Origin: Geoglobus ahangari
Lineage (GTDB): Archaea > Halobacteriota > Archaeoglobi > Archaeoglobales > Archaeoglobaceae
Direction of reading: 5' to 3'
DNA length: 64,000 nucleotides
NCBI RefSeq assembly: GCF_001006045.1
Contig: NZ_CP011267.1
Location: forward strand, 310,001-374,000
This document shows positions 1-8,374 of this stretch, piece after piece (position 1 is the stretch's first letter; every line of letters begins with the position of its first letter). Made by a program: the position numbers and the translations under genes. The notes under the pieces are model-generated. The model searched no databases. It had not been told where the DNA came from and saw nothing but the letters and a program-made list of their open reading frames with translations.

Positions 1-62
1 GAGATGAGCTTAGGTACGTGCTTGACAGCTTCGAGGAAATAATAAACAAGTACTCTGGCTAA
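1..62 (+). CDS. C-terminal end of an unidentified protein (partial)
   Basis: The reading frame is open from the left edge and ends in TAA at 60-62. Only the last 19 codons are present (starting Asp-Glu-Leu-Arg-Tyr, ending Asn-Lys-Tyr-Ser-Gly), and they look helical and charged. Codon choice resembles the neighbouring genes. The stop overlaps the stop of the convergent KaiC-like gene by about 3 nt. Too little is present to name a family. Confidence 0.5.
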   Translation, partial: DELRYVLDSFEEIINKYSG

Positions 63-787
63 AACATCTCCTCCCTCGAGTGGACGATGATCCCCTCGGA
101 CGTTATGTCGTATGGGTGGATTTTCTTGCTGTGATTCGTTCCCCTCATCTTGTAGATCTCAAGGCTCCTTATCCTTACGTTCTCGCTTCTGGTGTAGTAC
201 AGAACAATCGTACCCTCAGTGACGAAGTTCTCAACCCCGAACCTAGAGATCATTCCGCTCTCGATAACTTCAGCCGTCATTATCGTGGTGAGCCCGAGGA
301 TCTCCAGCGTGGTTGAGATCTTGAGCAGCTCCACCCTGAACTTCGACGGATCCTGCATCGCGAACCCCATTGCAGTCGTGGAGTCGAGTGCAGCCCTCAA
401 AGCTCCTATCTCGTCCTGAATCGTGATTATGTTGTCTATCAGGCTCCTCGTGTCGAAGGGTCTTACGTCCACGTACTTCTCATCAGTCGGCAGCCCGATT
501 TTGGCCGAAGTGGCATCGATTATTGCGAGCATGTTCTCTTCCTCGAGCTTCTCCAGATCCCAGCCGAAGACCGAGAAGTTCTCCCTGAGGTTCTGCGGCC
601 TCTCCTCCGTCGCTATGAATATGCCCGGCTCGTTGTACTCCTTGGCGCCGTTGTACAGGAACTGCATTGCAAATATCGTCTTTCCGCTACCCGAAGGGCC
701 CGCTATCAGGTAGCTCCTGTCCCTTATCAGGCCCCCGTCACAGAGCTCGTCAAACCCCGGAATTCCCGTCGGACACCTCTCCAGCAT
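59..787 (-). CDS. KaiC-like RecA-superfamily ATPase
   Basis: A single KaiC/RadA-type ATPase domain of 242 aa. Archaeal single-domain KaiC homologues are ATP-dependent regulators or scaffolds, often linked to signalling or surface appendages; the partner here is unknown. The protein begins MLERCPTGIPGFDEL, typical of the family. Walker A GPSGSGKT is at residues 30-37, a catalytic-type Glu pair follows at 61-62 (ATEERP), and a Walker B-like segment lies near ALDSTTAM. I chose the ATG at 787 over upstream ATGs because GAGGGG sits six bases before it and homologues start there. The gene is divergent from the FBP aldolase/phosphatase gene. It could equally be called a GvpD/FlaH-type regulator, but nothing specific to those is seen. 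Confidence 0.85.
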   Translation of the reverse strand: MLERCPTGIPGFDELCDGGLIRDRSYLIAGPSGSGKTIFAMQFLYNGAKEYNEPGIFIATEERPQNLRENFSVFGWDLEKLEEENMLAIIDATSAKIGLPTDEKYVDVRPFDTRSLIDNIITIQDEIGALRAALDSTTAMGFAMQDPSKFRVELLKISTTLEILGLTTIMTAEVIESGMISRFGVENFVTEGTIVLYYTRSENVRIRSLEIYKMRGTNHSKKIHPYDITSEGIIVHSREEMF

Positions 788-840
788 GGTCATCCCCTCA
801 TCATGAAAGTAATGATACCTCACCCCATTATGATAATCAA

Positions 841-849
841 GTATATAAA
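841..849 (-). promoter_or_regulatory. TATA box of the KaiC-like gene
   Basis: GTATATAAA on the plus strand reads TTTATATAC on the minus strand. It would place the start of transcription near 820, giving a leader of about 33 nt that carries the GAGGGG ribosome-binding site. Confidence 0.5.
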
Positions 850-860
850 ATTAACCTGAA

Positions 861-872
861 AACTTAAAAAAC
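861..872 (+). promoter_or_regulatory. TATA box of fbp
   Basis: AACTTAAAAAAC is centred about 27 nt before the ATG at 893, so the mRNA is probably leaderless. It sits back-to-back with the KaiC-like gene's promoter. Confidence 0.45.
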
Positions 873-892
873 ATCAAAACCACTTACGAACC

Positions 893-2008
893 ATGAGCAA
901 GATTACTGTTAGTTTGATTAAGGCAGACGTTGGCGGTTTGCCGGGGCACGTGACTGTTGCTGACGAGCTTATAAAGGCTGCTGAGGAGAACCTGCAGAAC
1001 GCGAAGGATAGCGGGCTCATAATAGACTTCAGAGTCTTCAGAGCTGGGGACGACCTCGAACTTGTCATGACCCACACGAAGGGGGTTGACAACGAGGAGA
1101 TCCACAAGCTTGCCTGGGACACGTTCGAGAAGGCGACTGCCATCGCCAAGGATCTCAAGCTCTACGGAGCCGGTCAGGATCTGCTGAGCGATGCGTTCTC
1201 GGGGAACGTCAGGGGAATGGGCCCGGGAGTTGCGGAGATGGAGTTCACAGAGAGGGGGGCGGAGCCAGTAATCGCGTTCATGATGGACAAGACCGAGCCC
1301 GGAGCGTTCAATCTGCCAATATTCAGGATGTTTGCCGATCCTTTCAACACCGCCGGCTTAGTTATCGATCCGAACCTCCACAACGGATTTGTCTTCGAGA
1401 TATGGGACATCTACGAGCACAAGAAGGTGCTGATGAGGGCTCCTGAGGAGATGTACGACATCCTCGCGCTCATAGGGGCCAAGTCAAGGTTTGTCATCAA
1501 GAGGGTATTCCCGAAGGAGGGAGGAAAGCTTCCGGCAGACGAGCCTGTCGCGGTCATCAGCACGGAGAAGCTCTACCAGATTGCCGGAGAGTATGTGGGC
1601 AAGGATGATCCAGTCGCGCTTGTCAGAGCACAGAGCGGGCTGCCTGCAGTCGGAGAGGTTCTCGAGCCATTCGCGTTCCCGCACCTCGTCAGCGGGTGGA
1701 TGCGAGGTTCCCACAACGGCCCGCTGATGCCTGTGCCATTCAACTACTCGAAGTGCACGAGGTTTGACGGCCCGCCGAGGGTTATTGCCGCTGGCTTTCA
1801 GCTTGCCAACGGAAGGCTCGTTGGGCCTGTCGACCTCTTCGACGATCCGGCCTACGACTACACCAGACAGAAGGCTGTTGAGATAGCTGAGTACATGAGG
1901 AGACACGGCCCCTTCGAGCCCCACCGCCTGCCAATGGAAGACATGGAGTACACGACGCTGCCAAAGGTCATGGACAGGCTGAAGGACAGGTTCGAGAGCA
2001 TAGAATAG
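893..2008 (+). CDS. fbp: Fructose 1,6-bisphosphate aldolase/phosphatase (FBPase class V)
   Basis: The bifunctional archaeal gluconeogenic enzyme that condenses triose phosphates and removes the C1 phosphate, giving irreversible fructose 6-phosphate synthesis in the cytoplasm. The length of 371 aa is normal. The N-terminal motif KADVGGLPGH at residues 10-19 contains a conserved metal-ligand Asp. The acidic stretch GDDLELVMTHTKG and the lysine/tyrosine-containing loop around FVIKRVFPKEGG are characteristic of the family. The gene stands alone with its own TATA box and no clear Shine-Dalgarno sequence, suggesting a leaderless transcript. A bacterial class I FBPase is excluded because none of its motifs occur. 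Confidence 0.97.
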   Translation: MSKITVSLIKADVGGLPGHVTVADELIKAAEENLQNAKDSGLIIDFRVFRAGDDLELVMTHTKGVDNEEIHKLAWDTFEKATAIAKDLKLYGAGQDLLSDAFSGNVRGMGPGVAEMEFTERGAEPVIAFMMDKTEPGAFNLPIFRMFADPFNTAGLVIDPNLHNGFVFEIWDIYEHKKVLMRAPEEMYDILALIGAKSRFVIKRVFPKEGGKLPADEPVAVISTEKLYQIAGEYVGKDDPVALVRAQSGLPAVGEVLEPFAFPHLVSGWMRGSHNGPLMPVPFNYSKCTRFDGPPRVIAAGFQLANGRLVGPVDLFDDPAYDYTRQKAVEIAEYMRRHGPFEPHRLPMEDMEYTTLPKVMDRLKDRFESIE

Positions 2009-2060
2009 CCCGCAGCACCACATCAACCTCCATTTTTTCCCATGATGAGATGCAACAAGT

Positions 2061-2070
2061 TTTTTAATTT
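2061..2070 (+). promoter_or_regulatory. TATA box of the pilin-like gene
   Basis: TTTTTAATTT is centred about 28 nt before the ATG at 2094. A second AT-rich element (TTTATAAAA) lies nearer, at about 2075-2083, but is too close for the usual spacing. Confidence 0.35.
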
Positions 2071-2093
2071 CAATTTATAAAATACAACTTGCA

Positions 2094-3293
2094 ATGAAGA
2101 TACCGAAACCTGATGAGGCTGCCGTGTCCCCGGTACTCGGACTCGTGCTCGCTTTTGCGATAATTGTTGGAGGAATTGGGGTCGTTCAGCAGTTTTTCGT
2201 TCCTGCATGGCTTAAAAATGCTGAAGGAGATCACTACTCAAAGCTCCATTACGAGTTCGGCGGATTTCACGAAAAGGTTCTCGAGGCGATAAACTATGGC
2301 GAGGCTGTAGCGAGATTCGACCCGGTTATGAGGTATCCGAAATACCCCCTCCTTTTCACTCCGGAGGTTACCTCAAGCTCCATACTGGCCAAACGGATCG
2401 GGAAGGTGAACCTGACAGTTGATGGAGAGACGAGGAGCTTTGACCTGACGGTTCTCGAGTTCGATCCAAACTACATCTACCTGAAGCCATCTAAAGAGGC
2501 ATACATATGCGGGGAGTATTTCGCGCTCTCGAACAGTGGAGGAACGAGGATCTCCGATGAGTACATCTCAGGAGACGATGAGGTGAGGCTGATTATTCTC
2601 GACCTCAGAAATGAGAACATCAACAGCCCCCAGACCATAACTATGCGCGGGGCGAAAATGGAGAGAAGCGGGTCGATCACACTTGAGGTGAAGGTGATTA
2701 GCCCCGACTACAGGTGGTACCTCGAGTACCTCAACGAGACGTTTGGGGAGAAGGATTTTGCAACCGTGACTTTCTCCAAGGGTGAGAACAGAGTTCTCGT
2801 TCAGATGGACAACGTTACCTTCGTTCTCGGGATGGCAGGAGAAGGAGAGAGGAATGAGTACCTCAAAAACGTTTCCAGCGCTTTGAACAAGGAGGTTGGA
2901 GTGCTGAAAATAAGCAAGGGGGACGGCACGTACGATGAGATAGAAAATGGCGATTCAACAAAGGAAATTGACATCTCCAGCACGCTGAAGGTGGACGATG
3001 GTATCGTGACATCGCTGGTGTACTTCACAGGGTACACCAAGTATCCAAACGCAGATGCAGAGGTCACAATCGAGTACGTTTTCGAGGATGACACTGTGAC
3101 GGTCAACACCACATGGCGCACGAATCCGGACGGATACCTGCAGCTGCCTGTGTCCGTTTCAGGAGCAGTTGACGAGGGGTGGGGACATCATGGCGGCAAG
3201 GGCCATAGAGATATAGAGTTGCCAGAGCGCATTGATGTCACAATAACCGTGGTGGATGAGGTCTACTCGGCCTCGCTCAGGGTCTCCGACTGA
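2094..3293 (+). CDS. Large type IV pilin-like secreted protein
   Basis: The first 35 residues are a class III (archaellin/pilin) signal: a short charged N-terminus, the DEAAVSPVLG motif around residues 7-16, then a hydrophobic segment at about 11-31. In the archaeal pilin N-domain family such proteins are processed by a PibD/FlaK-type peptidase and assembled through the hydrophobic helix. The remaining ~365 residues are beta-rich and acidic with several N-glycosylation sequons (for example NLT, NVT, NTT), consistent with an extracellular domain. A His/Gly patch (GWGHHGGKGH) lies near residues 362-371. At 399 aa it is much longer than a structural pilin and could be a minor pilin, adhesin or S-layer-associated protein. 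It is monocistronic and converges on pelA. Confidence 0.7.
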   Translation: MKIPKPDEAAVSPVLGLVLAFAIIVGGIGVVQQFFVPAWLKNAEGDHYSKLHYEFGGFHEKVLEAINYGEAVARFDPVMRYPKYPLLFTPEVTSSSILAKRIGKVNLTVDGETRSFDLTVLEFDPNYIYLKPSKEAYICGEYFALSNSGGTRISDEYISGDDEVRLIILDLRNENINSPQTITMRGAKMERSGSITLEVKVISPDYRWYLEYLNETFGEKDFATVTFSKGENRVLVQMDNVTFVLGMAGEGERNEYLKNVSSALNKEVGVLKISKGDGTYDEIENGDSTKEIDISSTLKVDDGIVTSLVYFTGYTKYPNADAEVTIEYVFEDDTVTVNTTWRTNPDGYLQLPVSVSGAVDEGWGHHGGKGHRDIELPERIDVTITVVDEVYSASLRVSD

Positions 3294-3324
3294 AGTGCTT
3301 AAAAAAAGGAGCCTGAAGGACTCT

Positions 3325-4359
3325 TCACCCTATACTGAATCTCAGCAGACCTGCAATCCCCCCAAGAGCCATCAGCCTCTTTCCCGGCTCGAACTCGGAG
3401 CTCATTATGACTACCTTGGCCCCCATATTCTCTACATCCCTCAGAAAGCTGTCAATGTCCCACTTCTCCCTCTCCTGCCTTAAAAACTCGTCTGCGACCA
3501 GCAGAACCTCAAGTGCTCCGTACTCGTACGCCCTCTTCACCTCATCAATGCCATAGACTGCCTTTCCGTCCTTCGCGATCTCCTCGAGGAGCATGTCCAT
3601 GTACTCCGCGTCCTTCTTGATCCTGAGCTCGCCCACGATTCTGTCAACCACCCCCCTCTTCAGCACCTCTAGGAACCCCCTGACGCCTATGGATGATGTG
3701 TCCGTGAGTATGGCCTTATCTGCCATCTCCGGGTCCTTCTCCTTCAGGAACTCGTAGAAGTCGTTCTTCGTGAAGCCCGGGCCCGCTATGACCAGATAGC
3801 CAAAGTCATAGCCCTTAAGAACCGAGTAAACCTCCCCAAAGAACTCCCTCCTGCTGTTCCCCCTGTCCTTCCCGTAGCTCCCCTTCACAACCGCAACCTC
3901 GTCAACGCCCCACTGCCTCAGAATGCCCAGAGATGCTTCACCCTCCTCTATCGTCAGAATCAGCACCTCTGGTCTGTTTGAGCTCTCAACCGCAGTTTTT
4001 ATCCTCTCAAGCTGCTCGTCGCTCCACCTCTCCTTTATTATGCTGAGTTCCTTTCCCTCGGTGATGTTCAGGGTGTGATACCCCGAGTCCTCCACTCCGG
4101 CAACTATCCTGCCAGTGATCCTGAGCCTGTTGGCAAACTTGTGGAACTCCACCCTCTCAACCTGAATTCCCAGCCTCACCGTCACCATCTGCTTGTCGCT
4201 CCTCAGCTTGTCGCTGCTCTCGCTCGCCCTCTTCGTGAGAGAGAAGACCACATCACCGGGCTCAATTATGTACTTCAGGTGCCAGAGATCCTCCACAGAC
4301 TCGGGGATGAGCTTTATCTCTCCCTCACTTCCCTTCAGCCTTTCTTCCACGACCCTCAT
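3325..4359 (-). CDS. pelA: mRNA surveillance protein pelota
   Basis: The archaeal Pelota/Dom34 homologue, which with aEF1A (acting like Hbs1) recognises stalled ribosomes and promotes dissociation. The 344 aa length matches the family. The N-terminal Sm-like domain (about 1-130) begins MRVVEERLKG and includes DLWHLKYIIEPGD. A central eRF1-domain-2-like segment lacks the GGQ loop, as expected, and a C-terminal eRF1-domain-3-like segment follows. Its start overlaps the end of priL by 35 nt, with a Shine-Dalgarno GGAGGAGG inside priL, so translational coupling is likely. It is the last gene of the leftward information cluster. Confidence 0.96.
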   Translation of the reverse strand: MRVVEERLKGSEGEIKLIPESVEDLWHLKYIIEPGDVVFSLTKRASESSDKLRSDKQMVTVRLGIQVERVEFHKFANRLRITGRIVAGVEDSGYHTLNITEGKELSIIKERWSDEQLERIKTAVESSNRPEVLILTIEEGEASLGILRQWGVDEVAVVKGSYGKDRGNSRREFFGEVYSVLKGYDFGYLVIAGPGFTKNDFYEFLKEKDPEMADKAILTDTSSIGVRGFLEVLKRGVVDRIVGELRIKKDAEYMDMLLEEIAKDGKAVYGIDEVKRAYEYGALEVLLVADEFLRQEREKWDIDSFLRDVENMGAKVVIMSSEFEPGKRLMALGGIAGLLRFSIG

Positions 4360-5464
4360 ACAGCCTCCTCCTGTAAAGCTCCATGGGGTGCCTCACCCCA
4401 CACTCCGCAACGCAGTTGTGGTAGGTTTTCATGGTCGAGCACGAGGGTACGTCGTATTCTTTGCCTGCCCCCCTCTGGCCGGCTATGTGCTCTATCTGGT
4501 ACCTCGCCTTCTCCTCGTCGAAGTCCGGGGCGTTTCTGAACAGGTCGAGCACCTCCTCCACGCTGTAGCCGACGTTGAGCATGAAGGTCGTTATGGCAAA
4601 CCTCGCGGTGTGGGGAACGTTGGCCGAATCCTTTAGATCGGCGACAATCTTCCTCATGCAGGGAGGGAACAGGTCGAAGTCCTTGACCCCCTCGATCCTG
4701 CCGGCCTTTCTGCTCAGCTCGTACTCCGTGACGATGTTCATCAGGCTCTCCAGCCCCTCAATTTCTATGGTGAAGGGTTCGAAGAACGCGTCCCTCATCC
4801 TCTCCTCCACGACCCTGTAAAACCCCAGAGCGTCGAGCTCCACGTACCCCCTCCTGAGGTTTCTCGAAACCAGCTTCCACTCGGGGCTCTTTATCCTCGA
4901 CGCGGCTTTCAGGTAGTCGGAAACGTGCACCCACAGGCTCTCGTTCTTAATGATCTTAATCGAGAAGTTGGAGGCGAGAATCTCGGGCAGAATCTCGCTC
5001 TGATCACTCTCCATCGCATGCCTGTAGGATCTCGCGAGAGAGGTTGCGAACCTCCTCCTCACACCCTCTCCCGCTCTCGAGATTGCAGAGCGCATCATGA
5101 TGTACGAATAGACGGACACCTTCGCCCTTATCTCCATCTCCCTGTAGCTCTCCGGGCTTATGGAGTAGTCGCACCTAAGAAAGCACTCGCCGCAGAGGTT
5201 GCACCTGTCCCAGAGAAAGTCCTCGGCTATCGCATCCCTGTCACACGCGTCTCTGCACACCTTGTCGCACGCGGAGCAGTAGAAGGGCTTGTCCTCCGGT
5301 TTGAACTCGTAGTGGCCCCGTTTAAGCAGAGACTCGAGAATCTCCTCTGCCCTCTCGAGAGCCGCATTGAAGACCATTCCCCTCTGAATGTTCTCGGCGA
5401 GAAACTTGGCAGGTCTCAGAAAGGGGTAGTCCAAAATGAAAGGTAGAATGGGAAGTAACCTCAT
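4325..5464 (-). CDS. priL: DNA primase large subunit PriL, with extra N-terminal Cys motifs
   Basis: Regulatory subunit of the archaeal replicative primase PriSL. The canonical C-terminal iron-sulfur domain is present, with Cys269 (FPPCMRK), Cys342 (PSCSTMKTYHNC), Cys351 and Cys355, matching the four-Cys [4Fe-4S] pattern of the family. The N-terminus (LDYPFLRPA) is also family-like. Unusually, residues 63-98 carry eight further cysteines: C63-x2-C66-x3-C70-x3-C74 and C88-x2-C91-x2-C94-x3-C98. The second is a classic ferredoxin [4Fe-4S] spacing. I do not recall this from well-studied PriL proteins. The start overlaps the PCNA stop (ATGA), so the sliding clamp and primase subunit are co-translated. 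No priS is in the window. Confidence 0.93.
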   Translation of the reverse strand: MRLLPILPFILDYPFLRPAKFLAENIQRGMVFNAALERAEEILESLLKRGHYEFKPEDKPFYCSACDKVCRDACDRDAIAEDFLWDRCNLCGECFLRCDYSISPESYREMEIRAKVSVYSYIMMRSAISRAGEGVRRRFATSLARSYRHAMESDQSEILPEILASNFSIKIIKNESLWVHVSDYLKAASRIKSPEWKLVSRNLRRGYVELDALGFYRVVEERMRDAFFEPFTIEIEGLESLMNIVTEYELSRKAGRIEGVKDFDLFPPCMRKIVADLKDSANVPHTARFAITTFMLNVGYSVEEVLDLFRNAPDFDEEKARYQIEHIAGQRGAGKEYDVPSCSTMKTYHNCVAECGVRHPMELYRRRLYEGRGRKAEGK

Positions 5465-6198
5465 TCGGCCTCTATTCTCGGGGCCAGAATGTACTCGACC
5501 CTCGCCTTACCGTCGGCCGTTTCAAAAACAAGCCTGACCGGGTAGTTCGTGCCAAGGTGTATTGTGAGCAAGTCCCCAGTTCCCGCAACCTTCACGAACT
5601 CCTTGAGGTACTCAACGCTGAACATGCTCCTCGCCTCGGCCCTGTTGAACTCGATGAGCTCAGCCTCGCTCATGTGGAAGACGATCCTGTCCACGTCTCC
5701 CTCAGCCTCGATGTAAAAGCCCGTGGAGTCGCTCCTGAAGACGACGTGGTCGCTTATTTTGTCAGCCGCAGCTATGGCCTTCTTGAACTCCCCAGCATCA
5801 AGAACGATTTTCGCCGGAAGCTCGAGGTTCGGGATCTTGGGCTCCTTTCTGATGGCAGACGGATCTATGAGGGCCACGCTGTACTCGACGCTGCCGAACT
5901 TGACCTTCAGCGATGCATCGTCCTCAATCTTCAGCTCCACGAGCTCGTTCTTCTTTATGCTCTTCGCTATGTCGTAGACCCTGTTCACATCAACACCAAC
6001 AGTCTTCTCCTCGTCGATGCTGTAGGCCTCGAGGTTTTCCCTTGAGACGTCAACGATGACCATGGCAACGTTTGCGGGATCCACAGCCCTCGAGTGAATT
6101 CCCTCCTCCTTAAAGTGGAATCTGGCCTCGCTGACGAGGGCCACCATCGCCCTCGTGATGGATTTCAGCACATCGCCATCCATAATGACATCAATCAT
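5461..6198 (-). CDS. pcn: DNA polymerase sliding clamp (PCNA)
   Basis: A ring-forming homotrimeric processivity clamp for replication and repair. The 245 aa protein starting MIDVIMDGDVL is very close to the Archaeoglobus PCNA sequence as I remember it, including LVSEARFHF, HSRAVDPANVAM, VEYSVALIDPSAIRKEP, KKAIAAADKISD and the C-terminal ARVEYILAPRIE. I chose the ATG at 6198, three codons inside the longest frame, because GGTGGTAACG precedes it and homologues begin MID. It lies between cbf5 and priL; the 49-nt gap to cbf5 is AT-rich and may carry a secondary promoter. Confidence 0.98.
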   Translation of the reverse strand: MIDVIMDGDVLKSITRAMVALVSEARFHFKEEGIHSRAVDPANVAMVIVDVSRENLEAYSIDEEKTVGVDVNRVYDIAKSIKKNELVELKIEDDASLKVKFGSVEYSVALIDPSAIRKEPKIPNLELPAKIVLDAGEFKKAIAAADKISDHVVFRSDSTGFYIEAEGDVDRIVFHMSEAELIEFNRAEARSMFSVEYLKEFVKVAGTGDLLTIHLGTNYPVRLVFETADGKARVEYILAPRIEAE

Positions 6199-6247
6199 CG
6201 TTACCACCTTCTGGGAGTAATTAAGCGGAATATTATTTATATTTTTC

Positions 6248-7258
6248 TTAAATTTGTTTCTCAGCCCTCCCCTTCCAGTATGACGGATACGTGCCCCTTT
6301 CCATAATCACTCTGAGGGTTTCGGCCACCACGCCGCGCCTAACCTTCAGCATGTCCTCCGCCCCAATTTTTGCCCTCGCTATCGCCACAAGCTCGCTCTT
6401 CAGGGTGAAAAGGGCAATCACGTCTCCGGGCTCTATCGTCTTCTCCACGTAGTGTATGCCCTTTGCCGTTAGTGGTGCTCCGTGGCATATGGCATCCACT
6501 GCCGTGTCCTTCACAACCACCTTCTTCATGGTCTTGGCAGCCTCCTCCATCGGCATCACGATCTCCCTGAGGTACTTCTCCTCCCCGTCCTCCTTCCAGA
6601 ACACGTAAGCGTCGAGAAGGTCGTGCAGGGTGTATGCTCTGCTCTCATCGAAGATTCCCGTCCTCGTCCTCCTCAGCTCCTGCATGTGCGCCCCGGTGCC
6701 GAGCACCTCACCGATGTCAACGCACAGCTTCCTGATGTACGTGCCCGCCTCACACAGAACCCTGAACAGCACGTCTCTCCCGTCAATCTCGAGGATTTCG
6801 ATCTCCTTTACCTCCCTGACCCTGAGCCTCTTCTTGACCGCACTTTTCAGGGGCGGCCTCTGGTAGATCTTACCAACAAACTTCCCCATCACTCTCTCTA
6901 TGTCCTCTTTCCTCGCGTCTCCGTGGAGGTGCATGAGGGTGACATATTCCTTGTCGGACTCCTGCAGGTACTTGACGAGCTTCGTCCCGTCCTCGATCAT
7001 TACTGGCAGCACTCCCGTGACCCTTGGATCGAGGGTGCCCGTGTGGCCGGTCTTCTCAACCTCGAGGATCTTTCTCACCCAAACCACGACCTCGTGGCTG
7101 CTCGGGCCCATCGGCTTGTCAATGCAGACCATGCCCTTGCGGATGTAGTCACGGATGGGGCGGTTGTAGGGGTAAATGCCATGCTCCCCCGGCTCACCCT
7201 CCTCCTTGACGTAGAATACGTCCTCAAAGTTTTTCCTTGGAATTATCCTGTTCCTCAT
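6248..7258 (-). CDS. cbf5: rRNA/tRNA pseudouridine synthase Cbf5
   Basis: Catalytic subunit of archaeal H/ACA ribonucleoproteins (with Nop10, Gar1 and L7Ae), converting uridine to pseudouridine in rRNA under guide RNA control; it can also make tRNA pseudouridine 55. The TruB-type catalytic motif [12 protein letters not shown] has its nucleophile Asp at residue 77, [10 protein letters not shown] is at 48-57, and a C-terminal PUA domain covers about residues 245-325 (GAPLTAKGI through AIARAKIG). The 336 aa length is normal. Its start overlaps the end of cmk by 35 nt. The cmk-cbf5 linkage is the standard archaeal arrangement, though L14e, often between them, is absent. Confidence 0.97.
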   Translation of the reverse strand: MRNRIIPRKNFEDVFYVKEEGEPGEHGIYPYNRPIRDYIRKGMVCIDKPMGPSSHEVVVWVRKILEVEKTGHTGTLDPRVTGVLPVMIEDGTKLVKYLQESDKEYVTLMHLHGDARKEDIERVMGKFVGKIYQRPPLKSAVKKRLRVREVKEIEILEIDGRDVLFRVLCEAGTYIRKLCVDIGEVLGTGAHMQELRRTRTGIFDESRAYTLHDLLDAYVFWKEDGEEKYLREIVMPMEEAAKTMKKVVVKDTAVDAICHGAPLTAKGIHYVEKTIEPGDVIALFTLKSELVAIARAKIGAEDMLKVRRGVVAETLRVIMERGTYPSYWKGRAEKQI

Positions 7259-7778
7259 CCCCTATCAGCTCCACAGCCCTCAAGATTATCTCAACTATCT
7301 GCTCGGCATTAAACCTGCCGGAGTTGATCATCAGGTGGTACAGGCGCTTGTCCTCGATGTCTATGCCGTAGATCTTGAGGTACCTCCTCTTCTCAATCTC
7401 TTCTCTAAGCCTCGTCTCCGCCTTAACCACCTCTAAAGGTTTCTTCTCCCTCCTCGCGATCCTCTGATACCTCACTTCCTCGTCTGCGTAAATCCAGACC
7501 TTCAGCTCCGCAGGCACCATCCATCCGGAGAGTCTGCCCTCCACGACCGCATTCTCGTGCCTCATAGCCTCCTCCTTCTGCCTCTGATCCACGAGGTTGT
7601 CTATGTCGGGATTGTTCTCCGCATACCTGCTGAACTCCTCGAGGCTCATGCCGTGCTCTCTTGCGAGCCTCCTGAAAATCTCTCCCGCAGAAATCATCGG
7701 AAATCCAAGTTTCTCGGCCAGCTTCCTCGCTACCGTCGTGGTTCCGCTACCCGGAGGACCAGAGATTGTTATCCTCAT
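7224..7778 (-). CDS. cmk: Cytidylate kinase, archaeal type
   Basis: Phosphorylates CMP/dCMP with ATP. A P-loop GPPGSGTTT at residues 7-15 directly follows the first strand MRITIS, an LVDQRQ segment follows, and ARREKK lies in the lid region, as in the short archaeal Cmk family (184 aa). It lies between the DUF106 gene and cbf5 in the usual archaeal order. Adenylate kinase is a less likely alternative because the archaeal Adk motifs are not seen. Confidence 0.93.
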   Translation of the reverse strand: MRITISGPPGSGTTTVARKLAEKLGFPMISAGEIFRRLAREHGMSLEEFSRYAENNPDIDNLVDQRQKEEAMRHENAVVEGRLSGWMVPAELKVWIYADEEVRYQRIARREKKPLEVVKAETRLREEIEKRRYLKIYGIDIEDKRLYHLMINSGRFNAEQIVEIILRAVELIGDEEQDNSKEKL

Positions 7779-7789
7779 TTCCCTGCAGT

Positions 7790-8374
7790 TTACTGTCCCA
7801 CTTTAAGAATTTTTCTTACGATCTGGCCGAACGCTATGGAGTTGAACATGTACCACCAGATCCACCAAGGGAATATCAGGTAGAACTGACCGACGTGAAT
7901 CTCGCCGGCAAACGGAACGTTCACCACCGGATTGAGAGTGGAGATGTGGTACATCCACATGAATATCGGGATCGTGACGACGACAGTGTAGAACATTGGG
8001 TCGAACTGCATGCTCATGAGCTGGGACTGGAGCCTCATAACCTCCTCCCTCTCCTTCTCGAGCCTCTTGAGCTTCTCCTGGTTGTTCTTCTTGACTGCGT
8101 CGCTGTACTCCTTGTTGAACTCCATGACCTTCTGCTGGATCTCCTTAAGCTTCTTGTAATCGACTGTCAGCTTCTGAATGAGGGTGCTGTATCCGGCTGT
8201 TATGAATGCAAGGATCATAACCGTGTACAGCACGCCAACCTTCGCGTAGAGGGGGTCAAAAACCGGAGCGAGGAGGTTTCCGAGCGCTGTTCTGAAGTCG
8301 TGGCTCACGAAGATGCCGATAAAAATTGTAATTCCGAGGGCCCTCAAAAAATTCTTGAGGATGTCCTTCATCAC
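7790..8374 (-). CDS. DUF106 membrane protein (archaeal YidC/EMC3-like)
   Basis: A 194 aa polytopic membrane protein of the EMC3/TMCO1/DUF106 group, the archaeal YidC-like insertase candidates that work beside SecY. One hydrophobic segment is near the N-terminus, another at about residues 45-65 ([16 protein letters not shown]), then a charged coiled coil at about 70-120 ([30 protein letters not shown]). Two or three further membrane segments follow ([28 protein letters not shown]). Its start overlaps the secY stop by 4 nt, which fits co-production with the translocon. Confidence 0.9.
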   Translation of the reverse strand: MMKDILKNFLRALGITIFIGIFVSHDFRTALGNLLAPVFDPLYAKVGVLYTVMILAFITAGYSTLIQKLTVDYKKLKEIQQKVMEFNKEYSDAVKKNNQEKLKRLEKEREEVMRLQSQLMSMQFDPMFYTVVVTIPIFMWMYHISTLNPVVNVPFAGEIHVGQFYLIFPWWIWWYMFNSIAFGQIVRKILKVGQ

